Both the position numbers and the translations under genes were made by a program. From contig NC_083873.1 of NCBI RefSeq assembly GCF_032452875.1, positions 79,667,987 to 79,731,986 on the forward strand: a stretch of DNA of 64,000 nucleotides, in the 5' to 3' direction. Below are positions 21,226-33,133 of this stretch, piece after piece. Under the pieces are notes generated by a model. It saw nothing but the letters and a program-made list of their open reading frames with translations, was not told the DNA's origin and did no database searches. This DNA is from Bos javanicus. Its lineage: Eukaryota > Chordata > Mammalia > Artiodactyla > Bovidae. Within the stretch, counting starts at the first letter, position 1; every line of letters begins with the position of its first letter.

Positions 21226-21961
21226 AGGTGAAGAGGAACTAAAGAGCCTATTGATGAAGGTGAAAGAGGAGAGTGAAAGACCTGGCTTAAAACTTAACAT
21301 TCAAAAAACGAAGACCATGGCATCCTGTCCCATCACTTCATGGCGAATAGATGGGGAAACAATGGAAACAGTGACAGAATTTATTTTCTTCAGCTCCAAC
21401 ATCACTGTAGATGGTGACTTCAGACATGAAATTAAAAGATGCATTCACCTTGGAAGCATATTGAAAACTTAGAGAGCATATTAAAAAACAGAGACAACAC
21501 TTTGTTAACAAAGGTCTGTAGAGTCAAAACTATGTTTTTTTTCATTTGTTATGTATGGATCGGAGATTTATACCATAAAGAAAACTAAACATCAAAGAAT
21601 TGATGATTTTTAACTTTGATGTGGGAGTAGACTCTTGAGAGCCACTTGGACTGGAAGGAGTTCCAACAAGTCAATCCTAAAGGAAATCAATCCTGAATAT
21701 CTGAAGCTGAAGCTCCAATACTTTGGCCACCTAATGCGAAGTACCAACTCATTGGAACAGACCCTGATCCTAGAATGATTGAAGGAAGAAGGAGAAGGGG
21801 ATGACAGAGGATGAGATGGTTGAATGGCATCACTGACTCAATGGATATGAGCTTGAGCAAGTTCCAGGAGTTGGTGATGGACAGGGAAGCCTAGAAAGCT
21901 GCAATTCGTGGAGTTGTGAACAGTCTGACATGATTGAGCAACTAAACTGAACTGAACTGAC
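21226..21961 (+). mobile_element. BovB LINE, 5'-truncated (copy 6)
   Basis: Old, indel-rich copy from the SEEELKSLLMKVKEE segment to the tail (ACTAAACTGAACTGAACTGA). It begins after YADD, so no catalytic motif is present. Confidence 0.9.
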
Positions 21962-22095
21962 CTCTCATTACACTGCCCAGTTACCAGCTTCAAGAGCAAA
22001 GGGAGCTATGAGAGAAACAATGGGATAGAGGGTGGTAGTAGCAGTTTTTTTTTTTTTTCCCTGTGCCACAGACCAATGATGTTACTTTGAAGTAT
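21962..22095. other. Short unique spacer with T-run
   Basis: About 130 bp between two same-strand BovB copies, with a T run at about 22046-22060. No gene. Confidence 0.4.
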
Positions 22096-22747
22096 AAAAC
22101 CTATATTCTTTGTAGCCAAAGATGGAGAAGTTCTGTATAGTCAACAACAACAACAACAACAACAAAAGACTGGGAGCTAACTATGGCTCAGATCATCAAC
22201 TCCTTATTGCTAAATTCAGACTTAAATTGAATAAAGTGGGTAAAACCACTAGGCCATTCAGGTATGACCTAAATCAAATCCTTTATGATTATACAGTGGA
22301 AGTGAGAAATAGATTTAAGGGATTAGATCTGATAGACAGAGTGCCTGATGAACTATGGATAGAGATTTGTGACATTGTACAGGAGACAGGGATCAAGACC
22401 ATCTCAATGGGAAAGAAATACAAAAAGCAAAACAGCCATCTAAGGAAGCCTTACAAATAGTTGTGAAAAGAAGAGAAGCAAAAAGCAAAGAAGAAAAGGA
22501 AAGATATTCCCACTTGAATGCAGAGTTCCAGAGAATAACAAGGAGAGATAAAAAAGACTTCCTCAGCAATCAATGCAAAGAAATAGAGGAATTCAACAGG
22601 ATAGGAAAGACTAGATATCTCTTCAAGAAAATCAGAGATATCAAGGGAACACTGCATGAAAGATGGGCTCAACAAAGGACAGAAATGGCATGGGACTAAC
22701 AGAAGCAGAAGATATTAAGAAGAGGTGGCAAGAATAAAAATAAGAAC
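22096..22747 (+). mobile_element. BovB LINE (copy 7), part 1
   Basis: Starts inside the endonuclease (YILCSQRWR-type codons, SDH kept as GSDHQLLIAKFRL) and runs through the linker to KKRWQE, where an LTR has inserted. A (CAA)n expansion lies at about 22144-22166. Confidence 0.92.
22144..22166 (+). repeat. (CAA)n microsatellite inside BovB
   Basis: Seven to eight CAA units where other BovB copies have a short CAAAAACAAG-type stretch. Confidence 0.85.
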
Positions 22748-24084
22748 TGCCGGAAGCCAGCACAGGAGTCCCCACCCATAACAAGGTTATGTGGGAGAGT
22801 TCTGGTGGGCAAGGCGAGCCAGAACTCGAGGGGTGCCCCTCTGGGCCTGCCTGAGTGTCTACCCCAAAACCAGAGTCTGTCTGTTTTACTGCTTCATGAC
22901 TTTCACCAACTCCTCTGACAGTCATGGTGGGGGGGGGGGGGGTACTATCCCCGACCACCTTTTCTCTGAAGGAAATCAACTTAGAACTCTGGCTAATTAG
23001 CTTCTGGGGCATAATAGGAGTGTTTAAATCCAAACCCCTCAGATGGCTCTCTAACTTGCCTGACAGGCTTACCCGGACTCCTACAGCTATGCATACTATT
23101 GTTTACAGTCTCTCAACCGCGAGAGGCAGGGGGAGCTTAAGATATTCAAAAAATATAGAGCCTCTCGGAGAGTTAAAAATTGTCAGAATAGAACTAGTAG
23201 AAGATTTCATTGTTGAGCCAATGCTTGCTGCCAAGTTTCCACATCCCCTGTATTGTATCCTTGGAAGCCGATTAATTAATATAGTTGGTATGTAGAAAAA
23301 ATAAGTAGTGGCCTTGGTGTTAACAACTTTAGACCCTTAAGGTAATAAATCCTTTCCTTTGTTGTAAACCCACTGCACCTCTGCCCTATAGGAATGCAAC
23401 TTTATCTAACACCTTCGGAGGATGGCGCCAAACTTTAAAATAATTACTCTTGGAGAAAATAAGTCTTATGGTTGACAAACCTTTATCAGAGTCATAAAAT
23501 GTTAACAGGTCTTCTGGCCAGAAGATGATGTAAATCACCTAAACCATTTGTATATGATACATTTGCAGAAAAGAAAGCCTGGTCTCAATAAGGATCAAAG
23601 ACTGCTGACTTTGCATGATTTCACATCCCCTATTATCCTCTATGTGCAACTTAGGGTATATAAGCTCCCTTTGAAAATAAAGCTACGGGCCTTGCTCACC
23701 AAAGCTTGGTCTCCCCATGTTGTTCTTTCTCTCACCTTCTGGCTGAATTCCCATCTGGAGTATGGAGGCTCGTCAAGCCTACTAATTTTGCCTGGGCTTC
23801 TAAGATCTGACCGGGGAGGCCTTAGTGTCTCCTCTCCTTCAGGAGATGGGAGGACGCCTGCGGCCTAAGTAGGTGACCAAATTCCTTGTCTTGGAGTTTT
23901 ATTGGTTTTCCACGTAAACCAAGTTATTCAGCCTCTTTTCTCCACTGAATTTTCTCACTGAGGTATCCCTATTTAACCACACTTTATATTTCTAATTAAT
24001 ACTTAATTAAGCTATTGCTATTCTAATCGCCGACACCGTCCTCCTGAGGGAATCCCTGGATCCAACCGGGGCTGGATCTCGGTA
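22748..24084 (+). mobile_element. Solo LTR of a class II-like endogenous retrovirus
   Basis: A 1,337-bp LTR begins TGCCGG and ends CTCGGTA, an inverted terminal repeat with CA mutated to TA. A 6-bp TSD (AAGAAC at 22742-22747 and 24085-24090) fits betaretrovirus-like integration. U3 contains a G14 run (22929-22942) and a 123-codon open frame of unknown meaning (22924-23295). The TATA-like GTATATAAG is at about 23656-23664 and AATAAA at 23676-23681, so transcription would start just upstream of the poly(A) signal. The rest, about 380 bp, is U5. No primer-binding site or viral gene follows, so the internal part was deleted by LTR-LTR recombination. The name BTLTR1-like is a tentative memory match. 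Confidence 0.8.
23656..23681 (+). promoter_or_regulatory. LTR TATA box and poly(A) signal
   Basis: TATATAAG is followed 12 bp later by AATAAA in the solo LTR. This spacing places R very short or the signal within the start region. Activity is not shown. Confidence 0.6.
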
Positions 24085-25672
24085 AAGAACTGTGCAAAAA
24101 AAGATCTTCAGGACCCAGATAATCATGATGGTGTGATTCACCTAGAGCCAGACATCCTGAAATGTGAAGTCAAATGGGCCTTAGGAAGAAACACTATGAA
24201 CAAAGATAGTATGAGGTGATGGAATTCCAGTTGAGCTATTTCAAATCCTAAAAGATGATGCTGTGAAGGTGCTGTACTTAATATGTCAGCAAATTTGGAA
24301 AACTCAGCAGTAGCCACAGGACTGGAAAAGGTCAGCTTTCATTCCAATCCCAAAGAAAGGCAATGTCAAAGAAAGCTCATACTACCGCACAATTGCACTC
24401 ATCTCACATGCTAGTAAAGTAATGCTCAAAATTCTCCAAGCCAGGCTTCAGCCATATGTGAACCATGACCTTCCAGATGTTCAAACTGGTTTTAGAAAAG
24501 GTAGAGGAACAAGAAATCAAATTGCAAAAATCAACTAGATCACTGAAAAAGCAAAAGAGCTCCAGAAAAAAAACATTTATTTCTGTTTTATTGACTACAC
24601 CAAAGACTTTGACTGTGTGGATCACAATAAACTGTGGAAAATTCTGAAAGTGATGGGAATAGCAGACCATCTGTCCTGCCTCTTGAGAAACCTATATGCA
24701 GGTCAGGAAGCAACAGTTAGAACTGGATATGGAACAACAGACTGGTTCCAAATAGGAAAAGGAGTACATCAAGGCTGAATATTGTCACCCTGCTTATTTA
24801 ACTTATATGCAGAGTACATCATGAGAAACGATGGGCTGGAGGAACCACAAGCTAGAATCAAGATTGCTGGGAAAAATATCAATAACCTCAGATATGCAGA
24901 TGACACTATCCTTATGGTAGAAAGTGAAGAGGAACTAAAAAGCCTCTTGATGAAAGTGAAAGAGGAGAGTGAAAAATTGGCTTAAAGCTCAACATTCAGA
25001 AAACTAAGATCATGGCATCTGGCCCCATCACTTCATGGGAAATACATGAGGAAACAGTGGAAACAGTGTCAGACTTTAATTTTTGGGCTCCAAAATCACT
25101 GCAGATGGTGATTGCAGCCATGAAATTAAAAGACGCTTACACCTTGGAAGAAAAGCTATAACCTACCTAGATAGCATATTCAAAAGCAGAGACATTACTT
25201 TGCCAACAAAGGTCTGGCTAGTCAAGGCTATGGTTTTTCCTGTGGTCATGTATGGATGTGAGAGTTGGACTGTGAAGAAAGCTGAGTGCTGAAGAATTGA
25301 TGCTTTTGAACTGTGGTGTTGGAGAAGACTCTTGAGAGTCCCTTGGACTGCAAGGAGATCCAACCAGTCCATTCTAAAGGAGATCAGCCCTGGGTCTTCT
25401 TTGAAGGACTGATGCTAAAGCTGCAACTCCAATACTTTGGCCACCTCATGTTATGAGTTGACTCATTGGAAAAGCCTCTGATGCTGGGAGGGATTGGGGG
25501 CAGGAGGAGACGGGGACAAAAGGATGAGATGGCTGGAAGGCATCACCAACTTGATGGACATGAGTTTAAGTGACTTCCTGGAGTTGGTGATGGACAGGGA
25601 GGCCTGGTGTGCTGTGATTCATAGGATCACAAAGAGTCAGACACGACTGAGTGACTGAACTGAACTGAACAG
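24085..25672 (+). mobile_element. BovB LINE (copy 7), part 2
   Basis: Resumes exactly where part 1 stopped (TSD AAGAAC, then TGTGCAAAAAAAGATCTTCA) and continues through the RT to the tail (ACTGAACTGAACTGAACAG). Motif A reads DFDCVDH and YADD is kept, but a stop precedes LSPCLF and there are frameshifts elsewhere. Open pieces are 24782-24985 and 25083-25292. Confidence 0.93.
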
Positions 25673-25998
25673 AATTGAGTGTATTTATATATAAATTTGA
25701 TATTTAACAGCTTTATTATAAATAATTTTACTATCACCTCTAGCAAACATAAGTTTACATCGAGTATCAGGAATAAATATGATGAAAAGTGCTTTCCAGG
25801 AAAAAGTTGATAATTATGAACACTGGTATACAGTGCAAGGCAAATTCCTTTAGGGATATCCCTACGTGTTAGTTGAAATGTGAAAGTGAGATAGAGACTG
25901 TAGTCTGGAAGGTGGCAGAATTGACCACAAAAGGATTAAACCAGAGGGAAATGAAAGTGTTCCAATATTTATATTTGAAAGTATTTAATCTCTAGAAA
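25673..25998. other. Unassigned stretch
   Basis: About 325 bp, AT-rich, no element or gene recognised. Confidence 0.4.
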
Positions 25999-26296
25999 GG
26001 GCTTCCCTATTTGGAGTTCAGTTGGTAAAGAATCTGGCTTCAGTGCTGGAGATCCCATTTTGATTCCTGCATTGGAAAGATCTGCTGGAGAAGGGACAGG
26101 CTACCCACTCCAGTATTCTTGGTCTTCTCTTGTGTCCCAGCTAGTAAGTAATCTGCCTGCAGGAGACCAGGGTTTGACCCCTGGATTGGTAAGATCCCCT
26201 GGAGAGGGGACAGGCTACCCACTCCAGTATTCTGGCATAGAGAATTCCATGGATAGTCCGTTGGACATGCCTGAGTGACTTTCACTTTCACTTTCA
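25999..26296 (+). mobile_element. Bov-tA SINE with duplicated tRNA-like part
   Basis: GGGCTTCCC head, then two tRNA-like/box-B modules each followed by the ACTCCAGTATTCT segment, then the BovB-like tail with TTTCACTTTCACTTTCA. Plus strand. Confidence 0.88.
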
Positions 26297-27762
26297 ATCT
26301 GCAGATATCTGAACTATAGTTAAAATGTGTTTAGATAAATAGGATTGAACCATAAAGTTTTAAATTCTTAGAAAATCCTGAAATTATGTTACTGAGCCTC
26401 AATCTTACTAATGAAGATAATTATAAATTCAGTAAAGACATCTATTTTATCTGTTGTTAAGCATTCATTGCTCCTTATCTGCTAATATCTGCACCACACT
26501 TTCCTCCTCAGTTTATGTGAATAGAATACGGTTGAATTCACACACTGAATACAGGATCAGATATATGACCCAGTATTTTTAGATAAATTACTGCAATCTC
26601 TTGACCATACACAAACATGTGAGGATTGTCCTGTGACACTGAGTAATGATATCCCACGTGTCTTTCTATCACTTTTGTTAACTCTACATATGACATAGGC
26701 TTGGAATTATAGGTTTTAATATATGGAGAAGTACAGACTGGAACAAACAATGTTTAGGAATAAAATAAATGTTTGGCTCTGTCATGGTATGAAGCCATTA
26801 AAGGTACTATATCTATACATCTCCTTTGATATACAGATTTTATTTTATTTAATCCATTTGAGCAGACTCTTTATTCCTTTTAACCAAAAAATCCTGTTAA
26901 ATTATTATATAGCAGAGGAAACAATAGACTCTTGAGGATACCTGAAGAATGGATGTCACAAACATACTGACACAAGGGAAAAAAAGGGAAAAATATTTCT
27001 AAACAACAAATTTAAGTCCGGAACTAGAATTAGAGAAAACAGTTTTCACAACATTCCCATGAGAAAAATGACAGCCATTTTTTTCTCAGCGTAACTTAGG
27101 ACTCAGAAAGTACTTGGGTCTTTCAAATTTCAGAAGCCTCATGGTTCATCACTGACATTTATTGTGACTAAATTTCTAGCAGTTCTTTTCAAAGCCTGAG
27201 AATACTTGACTGCTTCAAATTTGGTCGGCATAAAGTTTCTTTCTGCTTGATGTCTTCCACTGACAATAAATATCAACCTTCATTAGTATTCAGTATCAGA
27301 TTCTATCAATAATAACAGGTTCCCCATAATAGAGCATGCAAAATTCATTAGCAGTATGCAAGATATTCTAAATAATGATCACAATAATTATAATTTGTAT
27401 CATAATTAAATATTACAGTGCAGGTCCTCAAATAGTATTTCCTTTGAACTAAAACCAAGGAAGATAGTTATTATTTATACTCAAATTTTATATAAAAGGA
27501 AGCTAAAGCTCCAGTTTTTCTATTATTTTCTCTACAGTGAGCCCACTTCCTTTCTCATGGTTCTTATAAGGGGTGGGAAATGATGCAGCTATGACAAAAG
27601 ATAATTTAAGCTTGTATAGATACACAATCTTAATAAGCCAATGAGAGAGAACAATATCTATAAGCCGGTAACAGGAAATATTTCTATGGTAATTCAAGAA
27701 AAGATTCTTGATTTTGAGTATTATTCATTTAACAATGTAAAATTTACTATAAAAATACTTTG
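26297..27762. other. AT-rich repeat-poor stretch
   Basis: About 1.5 kb. No recognised element; frames of up to 70 codons look random. Confidence 0.5.
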
Positions 27763-27906
27763 GAGAATCCCCCGGCAGACCAGTGGTTAAGACTCCATGC
27801 TTCCCATGCTTACAAAGCAGGGGGCATGGGGCTCAATCCCTGGTCAGGTAACTAAGATTCCACATGCTGCATGGAGCAACCCAAAAAAAGCAAAAGAAAA
27901 AAACAA
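27763..27906 (+). mobile_element. CHR-type SINE, first of a tandem pair
   Basis: GACCAGTGGTTAAGACTCCA head, box B-like GGGCTCAATCCCT, CATGCTGCATGGAGCAACC and an A-rich tail. Confidence 0.85.
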
Positions 27907-27911
27907 GAACT

Positions 27912-28201
27912 GGGGACTTCCTGGTGGTCCAGTGGTTAAGAATCTACCTACTAGTGCAGGGGAAATGCGTTCAATCCCTGGTCCAGGTAGATTCCACATG
28001 CTGCAAGGCCCCTAAGCCAGTGAGCCAAAACTGCGGAGCCCACGCGACACAACTACCGAAGCCTACGTGTCCCACAGCCCCTGCCCTGTAACAAGAGAAG
28101 TCATCACAATGAGAAACCTGAGCACCACGACTAGAAAACAATGCAAATAGAGACAGACTGCATGAAGCAACAAAGACCTAGCACAGACAAAAATAAATTT
28201 T
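27912..28201 (+). mobile_element. CHR-type SINE, second of a tandem pair
   Basis: GGGGACTTCCTGGTGGTCCA head, then the longer CHR body (AGCCCACGCGACACAACTAC and AAGAGAAGTCATCACAATGA) ending AAAATAAATTTT. It abuts the A-rich tail of the first. Confidence 0.88.
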
Positions 28202-28689
28202 AGAAAATGTTTTGGAAAACACTGAAATGTTACTAATCAACACAAGAATACCCTCTATAAAGTACAGCACGTGAGCTTAAAGAAATGTATTTAAGTAATG
28301 CTTTTAAGATGTTCTGAGAAAAAGAAAAATATTAGTTCTTACTGGAAATGGAAATTGAAGAGGAGATCAGAGTAAATCTCATTCCTAAATCATCTAACTC
28401 AAACTATAGATTAAGTGACTGTGTAGAATTATTTCAGGCATTTTAAAATATGGGGTGAAGAGAAATGCCAGATTTGGGTAGAAGTCTGTTGACAGGTAAT
28501 GCTTTGGAGATATTCAAGAAAGAAACTACTAGAAGTATATTTTAAACCTGATACTTTCCTTTGACAGGAACAAATAAATAAATTATTTATGCTTTAATTA
28601 AAATAACTGTAGTATATAATATAAAAATGACACACTAATCTATATAATAGTTATCATCTTATTTAGAGCCAAATACTTCACAGATCTCT
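28202..28689. other. Unassigned AT-rich stretch
   Basis: About 490 bp without recognised features. Confidence 0.45.
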
Positions 28690-29640
28690 CCAGGATGTAT
28701 GATAATTCATAGGACTGGAATAGCCAAAATAATCTGAAAAAAGGTATGAAGTTCAAAGACTTAAAGTATCTGACTTCAATACTTATTATAAGACTAGACA
28801 TCAGTACCCTGTGGTATTTGGGAAAATCTGGAAAAACAGATCAATATAACATAACAGAGTCAAGGAATCATCCTGCACTAGTATGATTAATTGATCAACA
28901 TATTTAAAAAAACTTTTTCAAGTAATTCAATATGGAAAGGAAAAACTATTTAACTAAGTGCTATACATTAACTAAAAAATATGTAGCAGTAAGGAAACTC
29001 AAACTTGATCTCATAATTTTCACATAACTTGTTTTAAGATCTCAAATACAAAAATGTATTAATAAAAGTTAAATTTGTAAGTTTTTAAAGGAAAATCTAG
29101 AAGAATATTTTTTCAATCTAAGGATAGGAATTTTTTTTTTAAGTTAGGTTGTGTAAAGCATATAATAAAAATCCCCACAAATGACATGTTGTATTCATTA
29201 AAAATTGAAGGCTTTTCTCTGTTAAACAATAGACAATTTGCACACTGAGAGAATATTTTAATCAAATATATATCAGACAGAATATCTATTTTAAGAACAT
29301 ATAAAGCACTCCTATATTTACTTCAAAGGCAAAGGGTTTCCTTGAAAGTAAGCCAACAACAAGTACACTTTCTGAAGGAATGTGCAGATACATATGGTTA
29401 GTAAGGACATTTAAAAATGCTCAACATTAGCCATTAAGGGAATAAAAATTTAAAAGATGATGCTACATCACTAATTATATAATGGTTGGAATGGCTAAAA
29501 TTCCAGCAGTTAACAGTTTTTGAACAGTCAACAATAAAATATTGGTGAGAATCTGAATCAGTTGGAACTTGCATACACTGCTGATAGGGAAACAGATGAC
29601 AATTTGCCCATGAATTATTATAATGAATTCAAAATAGGAT
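28690..29640 (+). mobile_element. Ancient L1, ORF2 3' half, highly decayed
   Basis: Order and wording of segments follow L1 ORF2: GAATAGCCAAAATAATCTGA, AGACATCAGTACCCTGTGGT, AAAGGAAAATCTAGAAGAAT, ATGCTCAACATTAGCCATTA, then GGTGAGAATCTGAATCAGTT. There are many indels and no frame. It is much older than the ruminant L1 copies here. Confidence 0.6.
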
Positions 29641-29703
29641 GTCACTTATATTCCAACACCTAAAGATCTATTTTTCTATGGAGAACCAATATGTTACATG
29701 CAT

Positions 29704-29919
29704 GCAAGCTATGTTGCTTTAGTTGTGTCCAACTCTTTGCAACCCCATGGACTGTAGCTTTCCAGGCTCCTCTGTCTATGGGATTCTCCAGGCAAGAATA
29801 CTGGAGAGGATTGCCATTTCCTTTTCCAGGGGATCTTCCCAACCCAAAGATAGAACCTGCATCCCTTACGTCTTCCGCATTAGCAGGCAGGTTCTTTACC
29901 ATTAGCACCACCAGGGAAA
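29704..29919 (-). mobile_element. Bov-tA SINE
   Basis: The minus strand reads a tRNA-like head (GGTAAAGAACCTGCCTGC), then the body through TTGCCTGGAGAATCC to a GTTGGACACAACT-type end. Confidence 0.88.
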
Positions 29920-30820
29920 CAATATTTCACAGATATCATAAATATCTAGGAAGTTTAATTATATAATTAATTATTTGAATTAATTTGATGTGTAATTAAT
30001 CACTTTTTTATATTTTGCTAATTTTTACAAAAATAGCTTGAAATTTAAAATTAAAGACTACTTAATTTTTAACAAATGATGATATCATGATTTTTGCATT
30101 TGTTTTGTGACTTAAAATATGTTATTACAAATACATGACTATGTTTACTGAATTTACAACTTAGTATTTATATATATACATACATACATACAAACATGCA
30201 GTGTCTTTCTGAATTTTCACATACATTTCTCTTTTATTCTATATTTTTTATTTTCACAGTATTAATTGCTGTAATGTAATGCATATTTTAGCATGAGAAT
30301 CTAATTATTCAATTGGATTTTCAAAGTGCTTATTTTAACCATGTGCCTTTTTTCCCCTATTTTTTTTCTTTGACTTAATTGTTACATACTGATATTTATA
30401 TGTCAAAAGAAAATCATTATTATGCCTTAACATTCTTTATTATGGAAGTTTATCTCAAGATGATTGTTTTTACCAGGGATTGTTTAGTTGTAGGAGAGCC
30501 ACAATACAACTAATCTAAGCAAGTGGGAATGCCTATCTATTAAAAGTCAAGAGCAGAAATTGTAGCCATGATTTACGTGGAACTGGAAAAATAACCTGAG
30601 AAGTCATCATTACTAAAAGCAATTAATTCTCTTCATCTATTTTTCCCTGTGGTTTATTGCTTACACATGTTTTCTCTTGCATCTTTTCCTCTTTACCTTT
30701 AGAGAGCAAGCTCCACTTTTTTGAAGAGTAGGCCTCATTTTGACTGCACCTCAAAGGTCATAGAGTCTACTACCTGAATTAAACCTTCATTGCAGAAACT
30801 GGGATCTTTCAGCAGCAGCA
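29920..30820. other. AT-rich stretch with short (TACA)n tract
   Basis: About 900 bp; ATATATACATACATACATAC lies near 30170-30190. No gene or element recognised. Confidence 0.5.
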
Positions 30821-31281
30821 TCAGTTCAGTTGCTCTGTTGTGTCCGACTCTTGCAACCCTTAGAAGTGCTGCACACTAGGCTTCCCTGTCCATCACCAAC
30901 TCCCAGAGCTTGCTCAAACTCATGTCTGTCAAGTCAGAGATGCCATACAATCATCTCATTGTATGTCATCCCCTTCTCCTCCCAACTTCAATCTTTCCCA
31001 GCATTAGGGTATTTTCCAGTGAATCACTTCCCCCCATCAGGTGGCCAAAGTATTGGAGCTTCAGTGTCAGTATCAGTCTTTCCAATGAATATTCAGGACT
31101 GATGTACTTGAAGATTCACTGGTTGGATCTCCTTGTTGTCCAAGGGACTCTCAAGAGTGTTCTCCAACAATTCTTTGGTGTTCAGCTTTCTTTATATTCC
31201 AACTCTCACATCTATACATGACTACTAGAAAAACCATAGCTTTGACTAGACAGACCATTGTTGGCAAAGTAATGTCTCTGC
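30821..31281 (-). mobile_element. BovB LINE (copy 8), part 1 (3' end)
   Basis: 3' tail and C-terminal region of a BovB, cut after the codons for the AMTNLD-type segment by an L1 3' end. Relatively diverged. Confidence 0.92.
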
Positions 31282-31443
31282 TTTTTATTTATTATTTTTT
31301 ATTTTTTTTATATTTTATTTTTTAATTTTACAATATTGTATTGGTTTTGCCATATATCAAAATGAATCCACCACAGATATACATGTGTTCCCCATCCTGA
31401 ACCCGCCTCCCTCCTCCCTCCTCCCTCCCCATACCATTCCTCT
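31282..31443 (-). mobile_element. L1 3' end inserted in BovB copy 8
   Basis: The minus strand reads GGAGGGAGGAGGGAGG, GGGGAACACATGTATATCTG, GGATTCATTTTGATATATGG and an A-rich tail, as in ruminant L1 3' UTRs. About 160 bp, 5'-truncated. Confidence 0.85.
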
Positions 31444-31813
31444 GGGCTGTCTAGGTTAGTCATAGCTTTTTTTCCAAGGAGCAAGCACATTTTAATTTCA
31501 TGGCTAAAGTCACCACCTGCAGTGATTTTGGAGGCCAAGAAAATAAATTCTCTCACTGTTTCCATTGTTTCCCCATCTATTTTCCAATAAGTGATGGGCC
31601 CAGATGCCATGATATTCTTTTTTTGAATGTTGAGTTTAAGCCAAATTTTCACTGTTCTATTTCACTTTCATTTAAGGCTCTTTATTTCTTCTTTGCTTTC
31701 TGCCATAAAGGTGGTGTCATATGTGTATCTGAGGTAATTGATTTCTCCTGGCAATCTTGATTTCAGCTTGTGCTTCATCCAGCCTGGCATTTTGCATGAT
31801 ATAGTCTACATAA
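31444..31813 (-). mobile_element. BovB LINE (copy 8), part 2
   Basis: RT palm region around YADD (here LRYTYDTTFMAE-like, degraded), between the L1 insert and a BOV-A2. Its right end includes the BOV-A2 left TSD. Confidence 0.9.
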
Positions 31814-32077
31814 TGGCACCCCACTCCAGTACTTTTGCCTAGAAAATCCCGTGGACAGAGGAGCCTGGTAGGCTGCAGTCCATGGGGTCGCGAAGAGTCG
31901 GACACGACTGAGCGACTTCCTTTTCATTTTTCACTGTCATGCATTGGAGAAGGAAATGGCAACTCATTCCAGTGTTCTTGCCTGGAGAATCCCAGGAACG
32001 GGGAAGCCTGGTGGGCTGCCGTCTATGGGGTCGCACAGGGTCGGACATGACTGAAGCGACTTAGCAGCAGCAGCAGC
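31814..32077 (+). mobile_element. BOV-A2 SINE in BovB copy 8
   Basis: Dimeric BOV-A2 with an (AGC)n tail, plus strand. The TSD AGTCTRCATAA at 31803-31813 and 32078-32088 has one mismatch. Confidence 0.93.
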
Positions 32078-32490
32078 AGTCTGCATAAAAGTTAAATAAA
32101 CAGGGTGACAATATACAGCCTGATGTACTCCTTTCCCAATTTGAAACCAGTCTGCTGTTCCATGTCCAGTTCTAACTGTTGCTTCTTGACTTGTATACAG
32201 ATTTCTCAGGAGGCAGGTAAGGTGGTCTGGTATTCCTATTCCTTGAAGACTTTTCCACAGTTTGTTGTGATCCGCATAGTCAAAGGCTTTGGTATAGTCA
32301 ATAAATGAGAAGTAGACATTTTTTTCTGGAACTTTCTTGCTTTTCAATGGTCCAGTGGATGCTGACAATTTGATCCCTGGGTTTCAGCCTTTTTAAATCC
32401 AGCTTGAACTTCTGGAGGTTCTCAGTTCACTTATTATTGAAGCCTGGCTTGGAGAATTTTGAGCATTACTTTACTAGTGTGTGAGATGAG
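32078..32490 (-). mobile_element. BovB LINE (copy 8), part 3
   Basis: RT segment containing motif A (KAFDYADH) up to the LISHASKVMLK-type codons, where the copy is 5'-truncated. The recognisable end is about 32490. Confidence 0.9.
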
Positions 32491-32516
32491 TTGTAGCATG
32501 TGTGAGATGAGTTATG

Positions 32517-32662
32517 GCTGTTGCAGCATGTGGGATTTTTAATTATGGCATGTAAACTTTTAGATACACCATCTGGGATCCACATTCCTGAGCACTGATG
32601 GAATCCAGGCCCCCTGCATTGAGAGTTTGGCATCTTAGCCACTGAACTAGAAGCAAAGTCCC
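32517..32662 (-). mobile_element. CHR-type SINE
   Basis: Reverse CHR: TTGCAGCATGTGGGAT, GGAATCCAGGCCCCCTGCAT, AGCCACTGAACTAGAAGCAA, ending AAGTCCC. Diverged. Confidence 0.75.
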
Positions 32663-33133
32663 TATTTTTAATTTTTTGAAAAATTTCCATACTATTTTTC
32701 ATAGTGACTGCACTAATTTACATCACCAACAGCAGTGCACCAGGGTTCCCTAGTCTCTACACCCTTGCCAACAATTGATATTTCCTGTTTTATTGCTAAT
32801 AGCTAACATGTATAAGGTAATATTTCATTATGGTTTTGATTTTCATTTTCCTGCTTTAGAGCATCTTTTTATGTACCTGGTAGCCATATCCATATCTTCT
32901 TTGGAAAAATGTGTATTCAGATATTCTTTCAATTTAAAATTAATTGGATTTTTTACTGTTGAGTTGTATGAGCTTTTTAAAATATATTTTGAGTGTTAAT
33001 CCATTATCATATACATGATTTGCAATTATTTTATCCCATTTAATATGGAAAGGTGGATACTTTCCTTTTTTGTGCAGAAGAGATTTAGTTTGATGTAGAT
33101 TTGCTTATATTTGCTTTCCTTGCTTTTGCTTTT
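32663..33133 (-). mobile_element. Old L1 ORF2 fragment, part 1
   Basis: Antisense L1 ORF2: CTTGCCAACAATTGATATTT, TTATGTACCTGGTAGCCATA, TTTTGTGCAGAAGAGATTTA and TTTCCTTGCTTTTGC. It is interrupted by BovB copy 9 and resumes at 34247. Confidence 0.8.
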
